64,000 nt of DNA from Melioribacteraceae bacterium (GTDB lineage Bacteria > Bacteroidota > Ignavibacteria > Ignavibacteriales > Melioribacteraceae): contig JAIPBD010000023.1 of the NCBI GenBank assembly GCA_021739765.1, positions 1 to 64,000 on the forward strand, in the 5' to 3' direction. How positions within the stretch are numbered: the stretch's first letter is position 1; each line of letters starts with the position of its first letter. The notes beneath the pieces were generated by a model, which worked only from the letters and a program-made list of their open reading frames with translations, did no database searches and was not told the DNA's origin. Both the position numbers and the translations under genes were made by a program. This document shows positions 59,795 to 64,000 of this stretch, piece by piece.

Positions 59795-61558
59795 TTGAAA
59801 AAATTATTTAGCATTCTTGTTTTTCTAATAATTATCAGCTCAAATTCAAATGGGCAAAGCATAGTAATCGATGAGAATTTTTCGGATTGGCAGGGAATTG
59901 ATCCTCTATATGTTGATGACCAAAATGACGAAGGGAACGGCAATGTTGATTTCAAAATGCTCAAAATCACTAACGATGATCGGTTCGTTTATTTCTACTT
60001 GGAACTTAAGGAGGAACTCATTCTCCAGCAATATAATGATATTAGCATTTTAATCGATACTGATAATAACCCTAATTCAGGCATAAAGAAAAACGGAATC
60101 GGTTATGATTTTAGTTATAACCTGGGCAGAAGATCGGGTGAATTTATTTACAACATTAAATTGGAGATAAACTCTTATGATGTTGGGTTGGTAAATGCTC
60201 CGACCGTAAGTTCAAATGTTTTTGAATTTGTTATAAGAAAGGAAACGATTGTAAGCGGAGTAAATCTATTTCGCGCAGATACAATAGCTGTTATCATTCA
60301 AAGTTCGGAAAGCAATGGTGATCAAATCCCGGAGGCACGGGAAATCGTCAAATATGGTTTTAACCAAAATAATTCATTCCAACCCGCAAAGTATCAGCTG
60401 ACAAAAAATCCCGATGATGATTTCAGAATTATGAATTACAATGTGTTGCGGGATAATCTGTTCGAGCAGAATGTGAAAGAAAATTTTCGAAGAATATTGC
60501 AAATGGTTGATCCGGATATAATCGGCTTCAATGAGATTTATAATCATTCGGGAAGTCAAACAGCTTCCTTAATCGAAGAATTTCTTCCATCAGGCAATGG
60601 AGAGCAATGGTACAGCGGAGATGTTGGGAACGATAATTTGATCGTGAGTCGATTTCCCATTTTGAAACAAACCAACATAGATGGAAATGCGGCGTATTTG
60701 CTTGATTTACCTGATTACGAAATGCTGGTGATTGTTGCCCATCCGCCATGCTGTGAAAATGAGGAAAGTCGACAAAAAGAAATTGATAAGATAATGGCAT
60801 TTGTTCGCGATTCTAAAAATGGGAGCAATTTTAATATTGCCAAATACACTCCAATCATAATTCAAGGTGATATGAATCTGGTAGGATTAAAAGAACAACA
60901 AAATACACTTCTTTCGGGTGATATTTTTTATGAGTCTTTATTTGGTCCCGACTTTACCCCCGACTTGGATGGACATAACTTTGTGGACGCAAAGCCGATA
61001 AATCCCGGTTCTCCAACAACATTTACCTGGTACTCGGATTATTCTTCCTTCAGTGCCGGACGATTAGATTATATTGTTTATTCGGGATCAGTTTTGGAAA
61101 TGACAAATTCGTTTGCACTCCATTCTGATTTCCTACCGGCGGATACTCTCACCAATTATAATTTAAAGCGGGATGATACAATCCTGGCTTCGGATCATTT
61201 ACCGGTTGTTGCCGATTTTTATTTTAGAAGCGTAACATCAACTTCAAAAAAAGATCATTCGCCAATAAAGATCAATTTAAAACAGAATTACCCTAATCCG
61301 TTCAATCCGACTACGAAAATTCAATTTACTGTTCCGAGCAACCGGGATATGAAAGGGGCAGGATTCGAGGCTCAATTTGTCTCACTGAAGATTTACAACT
61401 TGCTGGGAGAAAATGTTGCAACTATAGTAAGCGAAAAGATGCACCCGGGAAATTATGAAGTTGATTTTAATGCCGAAAATTTACCGAGTTCAATTTATTT
61501 CTACACTCTTTCAATTGGAAATAATGTTCTAAGCAAAAAAATGATTTTGTTGAGATAG
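59795..61558 (+). CDS. Secreted endonuclease/exonuclease/phosphatase-family protein with T9SS-type tail
   Basis: Starts with TTG (MKKLFSILVFLIIISSNSNG, signal peptide). Residues about 21-190 form a DOMON/CBM9-like beta domain (IDENFSDWQGIDPLYVDD). Residues about 210-480 are an EEP domain: DFRIMNYNVLRDNLFE, IIGFNEIYNH (Glu), PIIIQGDMNLVG and ASDHLPVVADF (catalytic His). The C-terminal 80 residues carry the type IX secretion sorting pattern QNYPNPFNPTTKIQFT ending KMILLR. It likely is a surface-attached nuclease or phosphodiesterase. Confidence 0.88.
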   Translation: MKKLFSILVFLIIISSNSNGQSIVIDENFSDWQGIDPLYVDDQNDEGNGNVDFKMLKITNDDRFVYFYLELKEELILQQYNDISILIDTDNNPNSGIKKNGIGYDFSYNLGRRSGEFIYNIKLEINSYDVGLVNAPTVSSNVFEFVIRKETIVSGVNLFRADTIAVIIQSSESNGDQIPEAREIVKYGFNQNNSFQPAKYQLTKNPDDDFRIMNYNVLRDNLFEQNVKENFRRILQMVDPDIIGFNEIYNHSGSQTASLIEEFLPSGNGEQWYSGDVGNDNLIVSRFPILKQTNIDGNAAYLLDLPDYEMLVIVAHPPCCENEESRQKEIDKIMAFVRDSKNGSNFNIAKYTPIIIQGDMNLVGLKEQQNTLLSGDIFYESLFGPDFTPDLDGHNFVDAKPINPGSPTTFTWYSDYSSFSAGRLDYIVYSGSVLEMTNSFALHSDFLPADTLTNYNLKRDDTILASDHLPVVADFYFRSVTSTSKKDHSPIKINLKQNYPNPFNPTTKIQFTVPSNRDMKGAGFEAQFVSLKIYNLLGENVATIVSEKMHPGNYEVDFNAENLPSSIYFYTLSIGNNVLSKKMILLR

Positions 61559-61583
61559 TTTCATTCAAACGAAAAAGCTCACA

Positions 61584-62186
61584 TCAGTTTTTAGCACGCT
61601 GACTTAAAATTTCCTTGCTGTAATTTTGAAGAAGACGTTTCTCAACAGAATTTATCGGGTAATTCTCTTTATCCATTAAATAATCCAGTGGAATTCCATC
61701 AAGAATCGCCCCCAGAATGTATGCTTCCGCTTTAGGATTTGGAAGGCCGATTTTACGGAACAACTTTTCCATTTTACTTATAACGAGTACAACGATATCA
61801 TGCGTTACAGTTTTTGCCATTTCAGCCATTTCGATTTGCGTCAGGAAGCTGAGATATAATCTCCAATACTCCTCGTTTTGTTTTATTTGATTAATTGTTC
61901 CCTTAATCAGCAATTCAATAATTTTATATGGGTCATCGTAAGTGTCGAAGATTACTGTCATCTCTTTGAATGGTTCCTCAAACGATTTAAGGACACTTTC
62001 TGCCAAATCCTTTTTGCCGGAAAAATAATTATACGCAAGGCCTTTGCTGATTCCGGCCTTCTTTGCGATATCACTCATTGATGAACCGTGAAATCCTTTA
62101 TGAGCAAAAACCACCAATGCGGCATCCCGAATTTGTTTCCTGGTCTTCTGTTTTATCTCTTCGTTTTGTTCTTGTGTTCGAGGCAT
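61584..62186 (-). CDS. TetR-family repressor of the LolA/permease operon
   Basis: ATG at 62186 (MPRTQEQNEEIKQKTRKQIR) is chosen: the longer frame to 62330 contains the operator sites. The 200-residue protein has the TetR helix-turn-helix (DAALVVFAHKGFHGSSMSDI, AKKAGISKGLAYNYFSGKKD). It is divergent from a LolA-like/ABC permease pair, and matching palindromes lie just before its own start and just before the other gene. Confidence 0.88.
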   Translation of the reverse strand: MPRTQEQNEEIKQKTRKQIRDAALVVFAHKGFHGSSMSDIAKKAGISKGLAYNYFSGKKDLAESVLKSFEEPFKEMTVIFDTYDDPYKIIELLIKGTINQIKQNEEYWRLYLSFLTQIEMAEMAKTVTHDIVVLVISKMEKLFRKIGLPNPKAEAYILGAILDGIPLDYLMDKENYPINSVEKRLLQNYSKEILSQRAKN

Positions 62187-62194
62187 ATTTTTAT

Positions 62195-62212
62195 TGACTA
62201 AATGTTCAGTCA
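62195..62212 (-). promoter_or_regulatory. TetR operator, site 1
   Basis: TGACTAAATGTTCAGTCA, an 18-base near-palindrome, nine bases before the TetR start. Same sequence family as site 2. Confidence 0.8.
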
Positions 62213-62311
62213 TAAATCTAATTAGAAAAATAATTCCCCGCAACCGGAGAATTATTATTACCAAAAATAAAACCTTATCGCTTGACAGACGTCTATTTAA
62301 ATAGTAATTTT

Positions 62312-62329
62312 TGACTGAACGTTTAGTCA
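62312..62329 (+). promoter_or_regulatory. TetR operator, site 2
   Basis: TGACTGAACGTTTAGTCA, an 18-base palindrome with one mismatched pair, 22-39 bases before the LolA-like ATG (62351) and 99 bases from site 1. A TTGACA at 62,282 could be the -35 element. Confidence 0.8.
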
Positions 62330-62350
62330 TTCTAAAAGAATGAGGAGAAA

Positions 62351-63094
62351 ATGAAAAAATTTAGCTTACTCTTAATTTTGTTTTTACCGGTAATTAACCT
62401 ATATGCTCAAACAGCAAATGAAATAATAGCCAGGGCGGAGAATATACTTAAAGGTGAATCAGCACACGGTACAATTGAAATGGAAATTGTTACACCTGAT
62501 TATGAACGAACCCTAAAGATGGAAAGTTGGTGGGTTGGGAATGAAAAGGCTTTGATCGTGATCGAAAAACCGAGAAGGGAGGCCGGCAATAAGACGTTGA
62601 AAATCGGAAACGAAATGTGGAATTATCTTAGAAACACGGAAACAACGATCAAAATCCCGCCTTCGATGATGTTGCAATCATGGAATGGTTCAGATTTTAC
62701 AAACGACGATCTCGTAAGGGAATCGAACCTTGAAGATGATTACGAACAATCGATAATTGCGGATGAAGAAGTTGACGGCGAAATGTGTTGGAAAATATTG
62801 TTGGTGCCGAAACCCGACGCACCGGTGGTCTGGGGTAAATTGCATTACTGGGTGCGCAAATCGGATTACATTCCCGCTGTTGTTGAATACTATGATGAAA
62901 AAGGAAAGCTGATGCGTTATATGGAATTTTCGGAAATAGCTCAATTTGGCGGACGTAAGTTACCAGCAAAGTGGGCAATGATCGACAATCTTAAAAAGGG
63001 GAACTCAACAACTCTTAAAGTTCTAGACATGGCATTTGACGTAAAAATTCCAGAGAGGAAATTCTCCTTCCAAGAATTAGAAAGAGGAAACTAA
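62351..63094 (+). CDS. Outer-membrane lipoprotein-sorting (LolA/LppX-like) protein
   Basis: 247 residues: signal peptide ending LYAQ, then a beta-half-barrel domain of the outer membrane lipoprotein-sorting type, with DYERTLKMESWWVGNEKALI, NEMWNYLRNTETTIKIPPSM and KILLVPKPDAPVVWGKLHYW. Such proteins commonly pair with MacB/FtsX permeases in Bacteroidota and Ignavibacteria. Ribosome-binding site GAGGAG precedes it. Confidence 0.85.
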   Translation: MKKFSLLLILFLPVINLYAQTANEIIARAENILKGESAHGTIEMEIVTPDYERTLKMESWWVGNEKALIVIEKPRREAGNKTLKIGNEMWNYLRNTETTIKIPPSMMLQSWNGSDFTNDDLVRESNLEDDYEQSIIADEEVDGEMCWKILLVPKPDAPVVWGKLHYWVRKSDYIPAVVEYYDEKGKLMRYMEFSEIAQFGGRKLPAKWAMIDNLKKGNSTTLKVLDMAFDVKIPERKFSFQELERGN

Positions 63095-63095
63095 A

Positions 63096-63980
63096 TTGAA
63101 AATGATTTTAAAATTAGCTTGGCGAAATATTTGGCGAAATAAAAGAAGATCGATTCTTACTTTGCTCGCCGTTACCTTCGCTACATTTGCCGCAATCTCC
63201 ATGCGTGGTGTACAGATCGGAACCTACGCTGTAAATATTAAAAATGCCGTTGAATTATTTTCGGGGTATATGCAAATCCAACATCCTCAATACCTGGAGA
63301 CTCCTTCCGTAAGTAAAAATTTCACGATTGATAAGGATATGAGAGAATTCCTTGAAACGAATGAATTGATACAAGGATACGCGGAAAGGATAAACGCAGA
63401 GGGATTGATAAGTTTTAAAGATAATTCCATGGGTGCAATGATTTTCGGAATTAATCCAGCCCAGGAAAAAAGAACGACCAACATTCTCACAAAATTAAAT
63501 GCCGGCAAATTTTTTGAATCTGATACTTCGCTCAATATAGTTATTGGAAACAAATTGTTAAAAAATCTTAAAGCGGAAATCGGCGACCATGTTGTTGTAT
63601 TGGCACAAGGATTTGACGGCTCACTCGGAAACCTCAAATTCAAAATAACCGGAACAGTTAAAATGGGTTTCGGGGCATTCGATGGAATGGCTGTTTTTAT
63701 GGGAACGGAAACCGCGCGCGAATTGCTCGGAATGTACGGACGAGTCCACTCCATCGCCATTGCGCTTGAATCACTTGATGATATTGAACAGGTAAAAGCC
63801 GATTATAATTCAAAAGTAAAAAATGATAGAGCCACAATTCTTTCTTGGGAAGAAGTGATGCCTGATCTGAAACAAGGAATTGAATTAGATAACGTAAGCG
63901 GAATTTTTTTCCTTCTGATTCTGATACTTATCGTTGCGTTTTATATCGCCGCGTTTAGTTTGAGAATTCCCGGCGTTTAG
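63096..63980 (+). CDS. FtsX/MacB-type ABC transporter permease (partial or truncated)
   Basis: N-terminus MILKLAWRNIWRNKRRSILT then LLAVTFATFAAISMRGVQIG is the MacB/LolC-type permease start, followed by a periplasmic domain (about 50-250) and the second membrane helix (IFFLLILILIVAFYIAAF). The frame stops at 63,978-63,980, where a full permease would continue with at least two further helices; a 22-base tandem duplication (63,951-63,990) lies at this point. Either the gene is broken or the end of the window is an assembly artefact. The ATPase subunit would be outside the window. Confidence 0.75.
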   Translation: MKMILKLAWRNIWRNKRRSILTLLAVTFATFAAISMRGVQIGTYAVNIKNAVELFSGYMQIQHPQYLETPSVSKNFTIDKDMREFLETNELIQGYAERINAEGLISFKDNSMGAMIFGINPAQEKRTTNILTKLNAGKFFESDTSLNIVIGNKLLKNLKAEIGDHVVVLAQGFDGSLGNLKFKITGTVKMGFGAFDGMAVFMGTETARELLGMYGRVHSIAIALESLDDIEQVKADYNSKVKNDRATILSWEEVMPDLKQGIELDNVSGIFFLLILILIVAFYIAAFSLRIPGV

Positions 63981-64000
63981 TTTGAGAATTTTTACTTTGG

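Noticed and set aside
61584-62330. Long TetR starting at 62330
   Set aside because: The extension would contain both operator palindromes and no TetR features; start at 62186 fits the family.
1-64000. CRISPR array, tRNA or rRNA genes
   Set aside because: No regularly spaced direct repeats with unique spacers and no tRNA/rRNA sequence noticed on reading; the dyad elements vary too much and contain genes between them.

Overview
The window reads as two joined blocks from a Bacteroidota/Ignavibacteria-like bacterium. The right block (about 31.7-64 kb) carries compact housekeeping and envelope genes. These include a PorV/PorQ-type outer-membrane protein, two TonB-dependent receptors, a nuclease ending in the type IX-secretion style tail NYPNPFNPTTKI, dxr-rseP, metK-ahcY, pyk, a Lon-like protease, amrS and an AMP nucleosidase. 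The NYPNPFNPTTKI tail and the gene content are typical of Ignavibacteriota/Bacteroidota; the exact lineage is inference.

The left block (1 to about 31.4 kb) is very different. Nearly every gene lies on the minus strand. Functions are unrelated: hydrolases, SDRs, GNATs, NTF2-like proteins, regulators, toxin-antitoxin parts, many membrane or secreted proteins. The genes or short operons are separated by 50-180 bp elements with imperfect dyad symmetry that start (minus strand) with a ..AAC box just after, or overlapping, a stop codon and end with a complementary GTT.. box before the next gene. I read these as attC-like recombination sites and the block as a chromosomal integron cassette array. 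About a dozen whole sites and six half-sites are visible. No tyrosine recombinase (intI) is seen in the window. Several units are decayed (DUF6088 antitoxin, SDR, NmrA-like, GNAT, propeller protein, MNT antitoxin), often directly beside a half-site.

Layout from the array head (31.4 kb) leftwards: PIN/ImmA toxin-antitoxin pair; GH28 pectin hydrolase; TolB-TPR-AraC regulator with outer-membrane protein genes; a six-gene TetR-controlled operon; CPBP protease; DUF6090; CocE/NonD hydrolase; truncated MNT; AraC-SDR-SDR unit with shared operator-like repeats; nitrilase/GNAT; broken NmrA; small membrane protein; esterase-TPR; serine beta-lactamase-like hydrolase; HxlR with divergent SnoaL protein and broken SDR; alpha/beta hydrolase; YdeI-CDGSH fusion; NTF2-like lipoprotein; broken DUF6088.

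Right block: a secreted protein of unknown role, FAA hydrolase, FmdB zinc ribbon, rhodanese; a putative metal-uptake operon (small histidine-containing protein, lipoprotein, ZnuD-like receptor); PorV-like protein; ECF sigma/anti-sigma with two TonB-domain proteins opposite a BtuB-like receptor; dxr-rseP; CopD-like protein; nitronate monooxygenase divergent from a sugar nucleotidyltransferase; metK-ahcY; amrS, pyk, Lon-like protease; PAP2 phosphatase and AMP nucleosidase; a secreted nuclease; and a TetR regulator with two matching palindromes controlling a LolA-like protein plus FtsX/MacB-type permease that runs to the window end.
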